Counted from the stretch's first letter, positions 35,775 through 48,743 are shown. The stretch is 64,000 nucleotides of DNA from Karalla daura (GCA_029224185.1 CM055188.1:29335720-29399719), one strand, 5' to 3'. Program-made: numbers and translations. Notes: generated by a model not told the origin, from the letters alone.

Positions 35775-37480
35775 TAAAAAGGAAACCTTTCTTGGTGTTG
35801 GGTCAGGGTTAGGGTTAGTACTAGTTTAAGAATAAATGAATAGTCTTAAAATTATACATTCATATGTTTAAGAGTACATTGCTGGTTTTCAACATAATTT
35901 TACATTGTGTCTGACTCAGCACAGAGAATCCATTCGAGCATTTAATATCCTTTCTCAAGATAAAATATAACAAGATTAAACTCCCAATAATCCTGGGGGA
36001 TGGGGATTTGCAGCATTAGAACAGTAAATGAGAGGCATTTGTAAAAAAAAAAAAGCAAGATATGATAAATATGTCAACATTAGCATGAATAGAACAATTA
36101 CTTTACATTAGAAATTATCCTACTGTCCAGAAAGTTCCAGTTATAGTTTATAGAACATCGGTCTGTTTACTAATCACATTTTTTTCAGCCACTCAGTGCA
36201 ACTCTGCTTATGACTCTATCTGAGACTTCCTCCATACAAATCTCTCCTTAGACTTTGAGCAAATGATTCCTCTGCCAAAACAAATAAATCCATGTTGTTT
36301 TTCGGGAGACATTACGTTGAGGTCAATGCAAAGCTGCTATCAACATTGGTCTTCTTTGTACAGTTTGATAAACACAGTATATTAAGGCTCCACTAAGACA
36401 AGCTTCTGTGCATTTTAAGCAAAGCTGTAAGATGTCTCATAAATTTCCAAAAGCAGATGTTCATAATACAAAGAAAACAGAAGTTAAATATTAGAGTTTC
36501 TTAAATTTACTGACAGTGCTGTTGTTTTTCTTCAAACCTATTGCAATAATGCAACAAAACCAAACAGACGATGTTAATGATGCAGTGGTTTTCAAAGTCT
36601 CTGTGCCCAAGGCAAAATGCAGGCAAAGCCAAAATCTCAATGCACACCTGAGCTACTGTATGTGCGAAATGACCTCTGCTGTTATCACCACCGTTATCAT
36701 GGTAGAATCCTTTATTTATTTATTTTACTAATCCCAAATAACCTTTGGCAAACAGCAGTGTTGCTTTTCCAGTAGGTTTAAAGTAATCAAAGGAAATTAA
36801 AGTCACTAAAATTGCATCCAAGGTCACAGAATTAAAAGTTACGTAACAAAGGAAGAGAAACGTGTCAGTGCGTGTGTGTGTCGACAACTCAGAAATCCAC
36901 CTGCAGCTCTTGTTGCTCCTGCTCAGTCCTGTTCACCCCAGAGAAAGTTATCATATTAAAATATATTACAACAACACTGTGTGCTCGACTCTTCTTCATT
37001 ACCAGCTCTGTGTTTGGGAGCCAGTGCAGCAGTGATTGATCGTCAGCTGCAGGCTGACAAGTAGGTAAAGTGGTGTACGTGCAGCCAGAGACTCAAGAGT
37101 CACACTCTAAGCAGCACAATCAGGTGTTTCCTGAGTTTGGAGACAGATGTGGAGAAGCAGCTGTAGCACAGATGGGAGGTTGTATCTCTGTGTTACTGTT
37201 ACTGTTATTTAAAAGTCATTATTCACATTACAATATTAGTTTATCTGGTATCGCTGTGAAATTTTAATGCATTGCACTACTTTTACGTTACTTTTGAGTG
37301 AGTGGGTGAGTAAGTTAGTTAGCATCAAAATAACTAAGGACAGTTCATTATAGACTGGATTAGAATTATTCTGCTGTTCAGGTAGTCATTTGTAGCACAG
37401 ATGCTATACTAATAACATGGAGGATTGTCCTTGCATGGCTAAGTGAGTTGCACTGTAAATGGACAAGTCTGTATAACACT
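35775..37480. other. Gene-free stretch
   Basis: I see no exon. The segment near 37,260-37,310 (ACTACTTTTACGTTACTTTT) resembles the subterminal region of hAT elements and may be the far end of the element at 37,490-37,991. Confidence 0.4.
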
Positions 37481-37489
37481 GCTCAGTGT

Positions 37490-37991
37490 CAGCTTACCTT
37501 GTCATTGGCATTGTGTTGATTCAAATCCGCTGGGATTTCTCTGACAAGCTTTCTAAAACCCTGTGATTCGACTGTTGACACAGAATCTTGAACCACACAC
37601 TCTGCCACAAGTCTCTCCACTCCTACTGGCTCAAGCAGCATGACAGACTGAGAGAAACCACATTTTTGTTGCTTTGTCTCATCCAAACCCTCCTCAGACA
37701 CTTTCGCTCTTTCTCTCGCTTCTCTGCGCTGGCACTTGTCTCAGTTTGCTTGGCGTTGGCATAGCACCCCTCCAGATGTTGCTTCGAGTTACTAACACTG
37801 TATTTTCCCTTTGCTCTGGCTATGGAATATCCCATAGTGATGGTGCATCGAAATGACATTTAATTCTGGGTTAAATGCTGTCATAACCAGTGTTATTTAA
37901 AGCTGTAACAAGTATCATGTCATCCGATGTTACATTTTGGTCAAAAGTAGCGATTATGAATGGCATGTAATGGCATTACGCTCCCAACACT
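37490..37991 (-). mobile_element. hAT-type transposon fragment (BED finger and transposase start)
   Basis: On the minus strand the element appears to begin with AGTGTTGGGAGCGTAATGCC at 37,991-37,972, like the 'CAGTGTTGGGgAG(C)GTAA' terminus of many fish hAT elements. A frame then reads KYSVSNSKQHLEGCYANAK, resembling the second half of a BED zinc finger ('SNLKRHL' type). After a one-base frameshift near 37,670 the next frame reads ERLVAECVVQDSVSTVESQG then FRKLV, which fits the 'A..I..D..P.S.VE..GFR.L' motif at the start of hAT/ZBED transposase. The exon ends at 37,498 in AAG|GTAAGC, a good donor on the minus strand. The catalytic domain and hAT dimerisation region are not found, so it is dead. 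Confidence 0.55.
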
Positions 37992-38667
37992 ATCCACTGT
38001 TGCATATTTCATTGACAAGCTTTTAATTGTGGCCTGCAGCCACAATAAAACAAGGGCAGGTAAACTCTGTGGTGGGTGGCATGTCCTCCAGCTCTGTTCC
38101 TTAGTTGCAGCTTCAGGTCAGACAGATCATCCCGCGAGCCCTCCACAGTCACTTAATGCTTTTCCTTGGGCGTGTTTGAGGAGATTTGCTTGTTCCCAGA
38201 GGCAATGAGATAGTGTAGCTCATCACCTCACAGTTGTCAACCAACTGTTGGCAAAGAGAAAACACTTTTCTCATAGTTTCCTCAAGCTTCTGGTGATTGC
38301 CAAGGTGAATCGAATAATCCGGGGAGTTAAAAATACTTGTCACAGTTTATTTATAAAAATGAGTGTTATCGAATTATAGTGTTCATGTGAGTTTTTTTAA
38401 ATATTTGTTTCTTTTATAGAATATTCCATTCATATTCCTCTATACTTGCTGGACAGCAAAGCAGGATTGTTGTCCAGTGACTGGTCCACATTACACTCGA
38501 CACTTTGCACATACAGTTCATTATAAGATTATGAATTATTTAAAAATATGGGAGATGAGAAGGAATGTGGTGACCATTGTTATTCCATTTTTTTGGTTGT
38601 TTTTTTTTGTTTTGTTTTTTTTATTATTTTGCCATATAACAGATGCTCTTCAGATTCCTCCAGTGGA

Positions 38668-38705
38668 GTTTGGAATTTCCACATTGTGGGACAAATAAAG
38701 GCATA
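38668..38705 (+). mobile_element. LINE/SINE 3' tail
   Basis: TTTGGAATTTCCACATTGTG and GGACAAATAAAGGCATATTG resemble the 3' terminal phrase of L2/CR1-type elements ('ttgaatttccc..tgggga..aataaag'). Only the terminus is recognisable. Confidence 0.35.
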
Positions 38706-38871
38706 TTGTATTCTATTTAACTTGTCCAGACAATTGTACATATCCCTCATTCATCCACCGGCTTAACAAATATCCACATTCCCATGTGTGTGGCCATCCG
38801 GGGCCTCCATTGTGTCCATATCCCTCAAAATTCCAACCTCATCTCACAAGTTAGACTTTCATGTCACAGAT

Positions 38872-38873
<2 letters not shown>

Positions 38874-38913
<40 letters not shown>
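38874..38913. repeat. (CA)n microsatellite
   Basis: Twenty uninterrupted CA steps. Confidence 0.95.
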
Positions 38914-38915
<2 letters not shown>

Positions 38916-40892
38916 GAACTCTCTCCACCATGGAAACAGGCATAAGTACCACCTTGACTCATTCACTTGCAAATCGCGCACCCAGCCAGAGGAGCACAGC
39001 TTATACTTGCAGGAGGTGGTGCCGCATTGCTGATGCAGCAGTGCATCCTCTCTGTCTGTTAGTTTTGCTGGTGGCGTAGCCCCGTGAAGCTAAACTAACC
39101 TGAGTCGGTTAAATGGACAGCAATGTTCTTAGATCCGAACGGGAGAAAGATGATATCCTGAACAATACAATTCCTCACAAAACATGGGAATGGGGATATC
39201 GTTAATCCACTGAATAGCACTAATGGCATCACTCCTTACATAATTCCACATCATGTATCATGAAAGGATGGTAACATGTCATAAATTATTGATGTCACTA
39301 TGCTGTGCAGCATGTAAATGGCGACATGAATGTAATATACTTTAATTAAATCACTGTATTATTTAGAATAAGATCAGTATTCAGAGTATCGGCATCCGCT
39401 TAAGCCAGTGATGGTTAAAACAACTTAAGGATTCCTTAGCAGCAGAGACAACATTTTGTCCTCTCCCTTTGCTATTTTTCATCCCACTAGAGATGCTACA
39501 TGCATCTGACAGTTTTCATCTACACACATGGAATATTTAACTTCTTCAGGCTTTTATCTTTGCACTGTGCCATCGCAGGCTTCTTGCTTTCCAGGGATAT
39601 TTCATATTCACGACTTCAGAGCCGCAGACAAAACAACACAAGCACCTACATCTGAATTTGATTTTTTTTTTTTTTGTGCCTCTAGCAGATAATCAAAACC
39701 CTGCTCCTCGTTAGTGGCCAGCAGGCAGAGTCCGAGCCCTCCCGGCGTTCACTCCTGATGTCATCCTGCCACATCCTGCCTTGTTTCTCCATCGCCTTCC
39801 TTGGAATTCCACACCAGCTCAGCGTGGAGAAGCCAAGTCTGTCGATTTAACAAAAGTGAGAGGGAATTTCGTTTCCATCGGGCGAAGCTTTATCTCTGTC
39901 CTCCAGCCATTTTTTTGTCCAACTCTGGAAGTGATAACAAGTAAAGTGCTGATTGTTTCAGTCCCAAGCAGCACTTTACACAGAGGAGACCACCTTCCCA
40001 CTACTAATCCCTTGTATTTGGATGAGTCCCCACCCTTCTTGTGCCCACACATGGGTTTTGGGCACTGGAATTTTGTTTTTTTTTCCATTGAGGCAAGATT
40101 AAAAAACTGGGACTGGATACTGGTCAAAAATCTTATTGTACGCGTTATTTCCACAATACTTTAACAGTTCAACACAATGATTTGTTTGCATTTCTATAGA
40201 GACTTCAACCGTAGAATGCACAAAATACATGCTAAAAAGACTGAAATACGGGCTTAAAGGCAAATATTTTGTGTAACCACCTAAACAATAATGGAAAATA
40301 GGGTGTAAAAAATTAAGAAAAAGGCTAAATGAAGCCTGGTATTATATTTCATAAATGTCAAAAATCCTTTTTTTCCCCCAAAAGAGCTAATGAATGAGTT
40401 CAAGATTTCTGTCTGTCGAAGCCATTTAATTCTGTTAATTAAAACATAAGAATCTTGTTCTCTTGTCCTGTATTTTCATTTGCATCCATTTCAGAGTTTA
40501 AAAAAATGACACATTATCAATACAACTTCTCTAAAACAACTGTGGACTTTTGCACCGTGATATATGTGAAGTGAGGCTTTAAGTGCTTCCACGTGTGCTT
40601 TCAGGGCTCCCCATAGGGCTTTCAAGGCTTGTTATCTGAACATTTCTCATGGAGCAGATCCGAGCGTCCACCAGTGCATGTCAGGGGTGATCCAGCGATG
40701 GGATGTAACTCAACCCCTGCAACACGCTGAGCTGTGGAGCCCACGGGGGCTCACATGGTAGCAAGACACATTGGTATGGCAGCGGGTAATCCAGCAGGGG
40801 AGGGACGGCTCCGTTTTGGGGCGATGAGCACTCAGTCCAGATGTGCTCCTCTGGTAATAGTCAGGTTTCCTTGACTACAGAAGGGGAGATTT

Positions 40893-41283
40893 GTAATAAT
40901 GATTTACATTCATTCAGAAGATTAGAAACCCAGATTAGAAAATGGTCTCAGAGGAATGAATAACATGGTCATATTTCATGTGAGCAGCACTTTTGGAATT
41001 TTCTGATCCCTTTGGCACAGTGAAGTCAATTAATGTGGTAAAAGTGTTAAATAGACATAACATTATTTCAATGGAGTGTTCTCTATCTTTATCTAAATTA
41101 CATTATGTTTTAGTGATCAATAGTGCTGTCTTGTGCCCTAGATTGATTTTCATGCTGTCATCAGATTCAAGTTATTATCAGCACATTCTGCTACATGCTA
41201 CAAGTCGAGATTCGGGATAATGACTTTCCTTCATTTAGGAGATTAGAGAAAATGGCCCCAGAGGAATGAAAAACACAACCTTA
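40893..41283 (+). repeat. Short local direct repeat pair
   Basis: The sequence at 40,893-40,972 (AGATTAGAAAATGGTCTCAG, AGGAATGAATAACA) recurs at 41,214-41,283 (AGATTAGAGAAAATGGCCCC, AGGAATGAAAAACA) with AATGACTTTCCTTCATT/AATGATTTACATTCATT upstream of each. About 70 bases are repeated, offset about 315. Origin unknown. Confidence 0.6.
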
Positions 41284-43326
41284 TAATGGAAAGTTCTCAG
41301 AATGGTCTCAGAATGGTCTCGAGCTATGTTCACACAAAGGGCCTAAATGCTGAATTTCTTTTGGTTTCGCTGTTGGCTTTTCAAATGCGACCTATATATG
41401 TCTCTTGCAAGCTCCAACCCTCCATGACATCACACAGATTGATTTGTGAAGAGCCATTTTTGAAGCCAGGAGTCTGGCTCACATGGTGCCTCCGTCTTGA
41501 ATCTTTGGAGCCAGCAGAAACCATATTTGGATGAGAGGGCGGGGCTGGAGAGGAGTCAGTAAAAGATATGACTTTTCCATCCACAACATGCCCACTTATC
41601 CATACTGGCTATAACCCAGCTGTACCAATGAGGTACACACAGTCTATGTGTCCAAACCAGTGCTCTCTCCTTTCTCCCCAGTCTACCAAATAGACATGCT
41701 CCTGTTCATTAATTACTTTAAGCTCTAACATCTAATTAATCACGGAATTATTTGCAAGATCACATTCTGACATGGGAAATGAGAGAAATGAGAAACATTT
41801 CATGATTGAAAATGTTTTTGACTGGGTGTGCACTGGAGAGGAAGGAGCTAGTCTTGTGGATCTCGGAGGTGTTGCATGTAACTGTGTCTGAGCCGTAATT
41901 CTTGCATCTCAGTCTATTCTAGCGACATCCTATATGTCCCACTAGACTCCACTTTCAGGAGGATGGACATTCTTACTTTGCACTTTATGGCTGTTTTGAT
42001 ATATTCATTTCATTTAGAGAGACTTCAGAGTCAATCTGTACTTAACATCTTGTTTGTAGCATCATGTGACCTTAGTTTGTGTCTCACTCATTTTCTACAT
42101 CACAGTCTGTCTCTGTTAAGATTTTTATAAGTTTTTTTTTTTCTCCTGCCATATCCAAAATGTGAAAGTGAATGAAAATGTGTTTCTGGTGTGGTGGAAA
42201 GTTTACATGCATTTAGGAACATTTGATTAATCTCAGTATTCATTTAGATGTGGCCTGAACTCTGTGTGCCGAAGCCATCAAAGACTCAAGAACTTCACTC
42301 ATCATCATTCCCTGCTCCTTAACTCCTCCTGCTCCCACTGTTATTCCTATGAAAATTTCCTGCTCACAGCATACTTGCTCAGCTCCTGCACTATTTATTT
42401 ATTGTGACCAAATGGTTTTCATGCATACTGTAGGGGTGTTTTCCTGGGGGTCAGGACAAAATGCATTGTGACCTCTCCCTCAGGGTAGCACTCCACTGAT
42501 CCACCAGTAGTGGTCAGAGTGTGTTGTCTCCCATCTTTGCAGAGAATAAACACTTGGTACCTGCTCCAGACTTGCCCTTTGATTTTCCCAGACAGATCAA
42601 GAATAATTTCACTGGAATTGCTGTCCCGACTGTCCAGAAAGCCAAGATAGAAATTAGTGCACACGAGATCTCTTCTGTGATGCACATACTACTGTTGGTG
42701 TAAGGGCTCATCGTAGAGTATTTCCACTGTGTTACTGAATTTACATAAACCAGAGGGCCCCTTCTCAAGGTTTCCTGTCAGCCTGGCAGTAATTCTCAAT
42801 GAGACAGCAGAATGTTTAATGTCGGGCCAATGTAGTGTCAGAGCTATTGCCAGTTATCTTTTTTCCTTTTTTTTAACTATGCATTTGCAGCCTTTGACAA
42901 ATGTTGGTCCATTTTCCTACATGGCTGCAGTATAGATATCTGGACTTAGCTGTGGTGAGCTTGTTTTATTACATTTGGAGAATTGTTTATATTTGACCTC
43001 ATTTCTAGCCCCATGTTTCGATTCTTATTTTTCCCCCCCTGGTGCTTTCCTGCTCATAGAAGAACTGTGAGCATTATCGGCTTTTCTCTTTATTGGCAAA
43101 ATATCTAGGGAGATTGTCATAGAATTGTCAGGACCCTGTCCTCTCGTTTCCCACTTCCTGTTTTATTGTCTGTCTCTTCATCCACCTGTTTGCCCTGGGT
43201 GAACCGACCGTAACAGAACGAATGTCTCCCCCGGCAGAAGCGACAACTCAGTGGGCCACAGCCTGCCTCAGTTAAGGCGATTTGTGAGGAGACGATTAGG
43301 CAGATGGAAATCCACCAGCGCCAGTG

Positions 43327-43485
43327 TTTTCCAGTCCAGCCCTCAGCTGGCTGTCTGAAACCTCTAGCCGATCTTCTCTCACTTCCTCGTCTCCTTTTCT
43401 GGCCTCCCCATCTTTTTCGTCACCTCCATGATCCAGTCCAGCCCTTAGCTGGCCATGTTTTTCCAGTCCAGCCCTCAGCTGGCTG
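43327..43485 (+). repeat. Three-copy ~25-base repeat inside the gypsy remnant
   Basis: CCAGTCCAGCCC(T/C)(C/T)AGCTGG occurs at 43,327-43,353, 43,431-43,453 and 43,459-43,485. It lies between the presumed 5' LTR and the gag-like frame. On the minus strand it gives a repeated SQLRAGLE peptide, which is a shadow. Confidence 0.75.
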
Positions 43486-43719
43486 CCCGTAGCCTCTAGC
43501 TCTTCCTCACGTGCTCCCTCATCTCTCTCTGTCATGCCTTTGGTCTGTCCAACCACAATGTTTCCATCAGAGCACGCACAGGCCGCAGTTGTCCCGCCTG
43601 TGGACTGTCAGATGTCCGATTTCTTGTCGGAGGTTGCATGGGAGGGGGCCACCCTGTCTGCAGTTCCACCAATTCCCAAGTTTTCAGCTTCTCAAACTAC
43701 CACAGAATTATCTGGCAGA

Positions 43720-43860
43720 CAAATGGATCCAGTGGAGACAGAGCTCCTATTCCAGACCTTCGCCAGACAGGGAGAGGTGCCCTAGCAGCACAGCGCGGTC
43801 CTGCACACTCTGGTGGACCAGCTGAAGGACCTTGACATGGAGAGTAACTTAGCTTCAAGA
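43720..43860 (+). pseudogene. Gypsy gag N-terminal fragment, broken
   Basis: The plus frame at 43,720 begins MDPVETELLFQTFARQGEVP, with the 'Met-Asp-Pro', 'L...L..QG' spacing of Sushi-like gag N-termini. It then meets a TAG stop at about 43,783 and continues open (HSAVLHTLVDQLKDLDMES), consistent with the helical gag start. No zinc knuckle or protease follows, and a (GT)n array interrupts at 43,985. Not functional. Confidence 0.45.
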
Positions 43861-43982
43861 ACATTTGAGTACCACTGGCCCCCTCCTCACCCTGTCAACT
43901 GCCTCCCAGCCTCCTTTTGTAACCTTCTCCCATCACTGGCATGGGCTGCCATCGCAAATATGGCATGGGTTACCATCACAAA

Positions 43983-43984
<2 letters not shown>

Positions 43985-44016
<32 letters not shown>
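43985..44016. repeat. (GT)n microsatellite
   Basis: Sixteen uninterrupted GT steps within the gypsy remnant. Confidence 0.95.
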
Positions 44017-44020
<4 letters not shown>

Positions 44021-46621
44021 AGTTTGAGAAGAAGAAGATATGCCCTGTGTCTGCTGTAGCCACCGCTGCAGCATCGATGCTGACTTACCATAAGGAAATG
44101 ATGCACAGTCACATACAAAGGCTGCCAATCATAATACCAGAATAGTCATCTTTTTTTTTTTTGCAGCAACACAGCTGCAATTTCACGTGGCTATTGTGGC
44201 ATTTTCCCATACTGCCCTATTCAGTCACTGAATACAATAATTATTTCGAAATGACCTCTCGTCCATTTTGCAAAGCAAGTGCTTGGATGAAGATTGACTG
44301 ATCACACACTGGGCGTGCTAGTAGACTGTAAATCAGTCAGAAGTCAGTTTCAGTAACGTCTTGTTGCATAATATCTGGAGCCCTCACACACTTTCAAACT
44401 CAGTCACCGACAGCTGTCACTGAAGTCGGCAAGGGTTCAGGGCTGAAGTCTTCAGGGGGCGAATTGGCTCCCCAGTATCTTAGTACCAGTTTGTGTTACT
44501 CATACTTCCTAGTGGTTTTCGTGTTTTCTTGTGCTTACCTTCTGTTTACCTGCCAGACCCTCGTGTCTTCTCAATCCTCCTGTACTCCATTTTTCTTGTG
44601 TTTTCTTACCTATTTTTCTGAGTCCTCCTCCAGTTTCAGCACCCCCCATTATTCTGGTAGTCCAACCCCTCCTGGAGTTTGGACTTCCTCATTGCCTGTT
44701 GTTTTTGTGCTTCTGCTTCTCGGACTGCCAAACTGTGTACCGGACTGAAATAACCCCCGTTTAAACCTAAGCTACCTGTGTTGAGTCATACATTTTGGTC
44801 CTCTGCCCCAAATCTCCCACTCCCTGCCAGTAAACCGACTGCAACAGGAATAACTTTTTTGGAATTGTCAATTAACAAAAACAAGCATATAGCCTCTTGG
44901 GGGATTTTGATTCATATAATAAAATAGGCTCCACATAATGTAACTGATCAGAAAAGATCCATCCAGCCTCCCCCTGGTGTAACTCCTTTCAGCAGAAGAA
45001 CATTTTACTCATGTTCGGCTTAGAAATCTTTTCAACTGCACAAAAAAACATGTTGTCTCTGACTTTGTCCAGACGGTTACCAGTATAAAAGCATTGTGCT
45101 GGCATTAAAACTGTTTTTTCCCCGATTTAATTGGGAAGACGCACAGAGTTCCCTGTAAGTGATTTTACTGGTGTGAGCAGCCACTTTGTGTAATGTAATT
45201 GCTGGAGGAACATCAAGCTGCCCTAGAGATCAAAATAATTTCTCAGATCACTTCAGAAGTATCATAATCAAGTGTGAATGCACCTCACTCCATTTCCCAC
45301 TGGCTGACTACAGCGTGCAGAATATCCCGCGTTTCCTCTACATTAGTTGGTCAAAAGGGCCTTTTGGTGTTAACACACTGGATGAACTGCTGCTTAGTTA
45401 GAGGCAACTGCTGGTTTCATGTTCTCACTTACTGCTCACATTATTGCTGTTTTTGAAGCCTCAGTAGAGTCGAATCATGGAAACTGTTCTGGTTGAAGTA
45501 ATCACGTTGGCAGGTGTCTGACCAGAATTTTGAAGCTTTTCCATTTTGCACATTCAAACGTTTTTAATTCTGCAGACACACAGCTGGCTTTGTTGGCGGA
45601 TACATGAGTGATCAAGGCACTGTTATAGCTGTTGATTAGAATAGCGAGCATTTTCTCATAGTATCAAGATGTTCTCCGGGGGCTCATTGCTGCAGTGCCA
45701 TATGTTCCAATAAGTTCCCTGTCGATTGATTTTGTGCCGTAAATGACATTCAGGAAATATAATTTGTGCAAAGCAGGTTTGCTTTTGCTTTAAAACTTTG
45801 GATCTGGACAAGAAAGCCTGCTAATGAGACAGTGTTACGCACTTTAGCATATTAGTATACTGCTCCATTCACATACTCTCATATAGATGCAGAGTGGAGC
45901 TCTGACGAAGAGCAACTTCAAGAGTAGACACAGCTTAATTGCCTGTCCCGAGGAATCAGCGGTCCAAAAATGAAGCAGTAAATAGTTGCATGTCACTCTG
46001 TTTGCTAACCCAGCACCTCCATCTTCAAAACTACCCTCTCATTTGGGTTAGTTTTTGGCCGGCTGAAATTAGGAGCTCATTCGCATAGGGCTCATCTGTC
46101 ATCTGTAATTTCTCAGTGTGCAACAAATCTTTGGCCTTCACATTGATTGTTTTTTTTTAAAGAAAAGTAACTGGCATCAGTTTAATTCAATCTCCCCAAA
46201 CCTTGTGGAAACTCCAGGTCAAAGCGGGTGAGACGGTAAACACTTAAGATGGAGAGGTAGTGTTTACATGTAGGCGCACACGAGAGCAAAGAGGGTCACG
46301 TTTGGGAGTCTTGCCTTGATTGAAAACAGAGCCTGCATTGAGTCAGGAGCACGTTGCTCCCGACTCCGTCATCTCAGACAAAGCCGGGGCCACACTGACA
46401 GATTCCGCTTGATTCATATCAATGTCCGATCCTCATTATACCACACAAACTCTCCCTGTCTCCAAGCATCTTTGCTTCGTTCCTCAGCGGCTATGCCGTT
46501 TGTCTCCGGCTTAATAACAGGGGATATTGCTCTTGTTTGAAACCACAGGAGGGGACTGAGTGGCTCCTGATCCCTGCCTCCATTTGGGAACCAGTGAAGC
46601 GGAAGGTAATATCACCAATTC

Positions 46622-46678
46622 TGCACACACATGCACACACACACACACACATACACACACAGACATACTAACACACAC
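46622..46678. repeat. Interrupted (CA)n microsatellite
   Basis: CA steps with ATG, ATA and GA interruptions. Confidence 0.88.
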
Positions 46679-46873
46679 TCCCCCGGGAGAGCTCTGCAGA
46701 GGCTGCAGCCTCTCAGCTGGAGGATCAGAGTCTCCGTATTTGTGTCTGGATGGTGACAGTGAAGCTGACATTTCCAGCACGTGGCCAGCACAAGAAGATT
46801 TTAGTAATTTATCTATACATTTATTTTACAATCATAATTTTTGGATATGGGGATGTTATGGTCTATCTCTGCA

Positions 46874-46911
46874 CAGATCTGGTGCCCTTTCATGTTTATC
46901 TGGCAACTCAT
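46874..46911 (+). repeat. 38-base block shared with 12,312-12,349, copy 2
   Basis: Partner of the block at 12,312 in the same orientation, 34.6 kb away. Both begin CAGATCTG and end CTGGCAACTCAT. The four differences fall at positions 9-11 and 22 of the block. Confidence 0.7.
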
Positions 46912-47322
46912 GTTGGATTTACACTGATTAGCTATCTCGTCTGCCACTCACATGAAGAATTATGCAAATTTCTTACTAAATAATGTAGCCCTGGCAATTC
47001 TTTTTCTGAAGTGGTGACTGAAGTGATACATCCATGGAGCTTGTATATGTCCAGGTCCATGGTTAAGTCAGCATTGGAGGAATCAGGCATTGAGAAGCAG
47101 CCAGAGCACATACACTGACGTTTCACAGGAAACTTTACCAAACTGTTGCCCTAAAATCTTATGTCCTTCATTTAATCACATATCCAGAAGGAGACTGGTA
47201 TAATGCAAGCTATTTTGGAGATGTGAGGATGTTTGCATCACACATATTTTAGGTCATATAATCTGTTGAGATGTTTTTTCTTTTCTTCACTTCCATTTTA
47301 AAGTCTGAAATCCATTTACTCT

Positions 47323-47452
47323 GATTCAGAAAACTTTATTTATCCCCATGGCACAATCAAGAAGCAATGAAGAGGTTCAGCACTGACCGGGAATCTAACC
47401 CCACACATTGGACCATCAATGAGAATGTGATACTTCAGCAAAGCCACGGTTG
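47323..47452 (-). mobile_element. tRNA-derived SINE (minus)
   Basis: On the minus strand an A-box-like TGGCTTTGCTGAAG (47,446-47,433) is followed 46 bases later by a B-box-like GGTTAGATTCC (47,400-47,390) in the context GGGGTTAGATTCCCGGTCAG. That is the internal RNA polymerase III promoter layout of a tRNA. A ~60-base body and the tail GGGGATAAATAAAGTTTTCT follow, the type of tail shared with L2/CR1-type LINEs. The tRNA-like acceptor and anticodon arms are degraded, so this is a SINE rather than a tRNA gene. Confidence 0.6.
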
Positions 47453-48041
47453 AAAATTTGAGTTTCACTCTTACTCAGGTCTTAATCATATCTCATTTAT
47501 CTGTGCTAATTACAAAAACTCCATCCAGATTCTGCTCAACATTTACACGCTGTCCGATGCCTTAGGTACTTTTAAGTCTTAGGTAAAACTCTTCAAAGCG
47601 GCTAAGAAACAGTGACCAATCCTAACGTCATGCTATGGAGATGTTTTTTTTTAAGAAGGCAAAGGAAAAGACCCTCTGGGCCACGCTGAGTGTTTTGCAT
47701 GGACCTCTCTGCCCCGAACCACAGCTCTCATTAAGCTCAGCCCTTGGGACTTAAAATCCTAGAACACTTGAAAGATTCTGTCAGTGGAGTCACTAATTTC
47801 TCTTGATCCTAGAATTACCCAGAGGCTCGCTAGACAGGGTGTCCACACAAATATCCATATGTTGAAGTCAGATGTCTTTTCAGGGGGGAAAAATAAATAA
47901 ACATTTTATATGTTCAGACACATGACTAGGCCTGGATAAGCCTGGAGAGACTAACTGTTGCAGGCAGGTTAGTTTCATGTTGTCGTCTGTAATGCTAGAA
48001 ATAATGAAATGAAAAATTATTTTGATACCAGACGTTTTAAG

Positions 48042-48042
<1 letters not shown>

Positions 48043-48085
<43 letters not shown>
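48043..48085. repeat. (TA)n microsatellite
   Basis: Twenty-one uninterrupted TA steps. Confidence 0.95.
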
Positions 48086-48088
<3 letters not shown>

Positions 48089-48529
48089 TCCTCTGTTGAT
48101 GTCCATAGGTCCATTCATATACAGCGAGCACATATGAGAGAGAGCAGGGTTGTATTCAACTGAGGAGACATGCTGATTGTTCTTTTTTCTGCAGTTTTGG
48201 TTACTTTCTTTTCAGAAATTAAAACTCCTTAGTTTGACATTTCTGTTTCCTCCCTTTTTGTGCTTTTCCTCACATGAAATCCAAAACTATTCAAAAACAA
48301 CTTCAGTCTGTGCTTTGAAAATCCTTGAATGATGCTGTCAAATTTATTCTGGCAAGATAAAAAGAACTCACACTGTGACAGTGGAATGAAAAAATGTTTC
48401 TTTCTGGAGTTTATTTAAGAATAAGAGAAAGTTTGGTCACACAGTTAAGGCAAAACTTTATTCCAGTGGGGTTCATCACATGTTCTGTAGCTCCACTTCA
48501 ATCTTCACTTTAGAAAAGAAATGTAAAAA

Positions 48530-48743
<214 letters not shown>

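Larger units (their letters stand above)
38000..43120. other. Gene-free stretch
   Basis: No exon could be supported. The plus/minus frames at 39,781-40,164 and the minus frames at 42,419-42,768 are the longest but match no family I know and lack splice context. A LINE/SINE tail, a CA array and a short direct repeat are listed separately. Confidence 0.45.
43126..44850 (+). mobile_element. Ty3/gypsy LTR retrotransposon remnant
   Basis: The left end TGTCAGGACCCTGTCC and a GAACCGACCGTAACA stop about 90 bases later look like the two ends of a heavily deleted 5' LTR of the Sushi-like gypsy type. The interior contains a gag-like start (listed). The right part, 44,460-44,850, is pyrimidine-rich and ends CTACCTGTGTTGAGTCATAC ... 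TTTGGTCCTCTGCCCC ... CCGACTGCAACA, resembling a 3' LTR end. Protease, reverse transcriptase, RNase H and integrase are absent, so about 4 kb is missing. Boundaries at the right are approximate. Confidence 0.5.
44851..48042. other. Gene-free stretch
   Basis: No exon supported. It contains one CA array, a tRNA-derived SINE and a 38-base block (46,874-46,911) that also occurs at 12,312. Otherwise repeat-poor. Confidence 0.45.

Noticed and set aside
39781..40164. Overlapping 127-residue plus and 111-residue minus frames
   Set aside because: Both strands open by chance over the same stretch; neither resembles a known protein.
42419..42768. Minus-strand frames of 84 and 88 residues
   Set aside because: One includes a hydrophobic run (CALISILAFWTVGTAIPVKL) and the other a Cys-containing stretch, but they are in different frames, without splice sites or a recognisable family.
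47380..47452. Possible tRNA gene on the minus strand
   Set aside because: A- and B-box-like words are present, but the acceptor and anticodon stems do not fold and a LINE-type tail follows, so it is a SINE.
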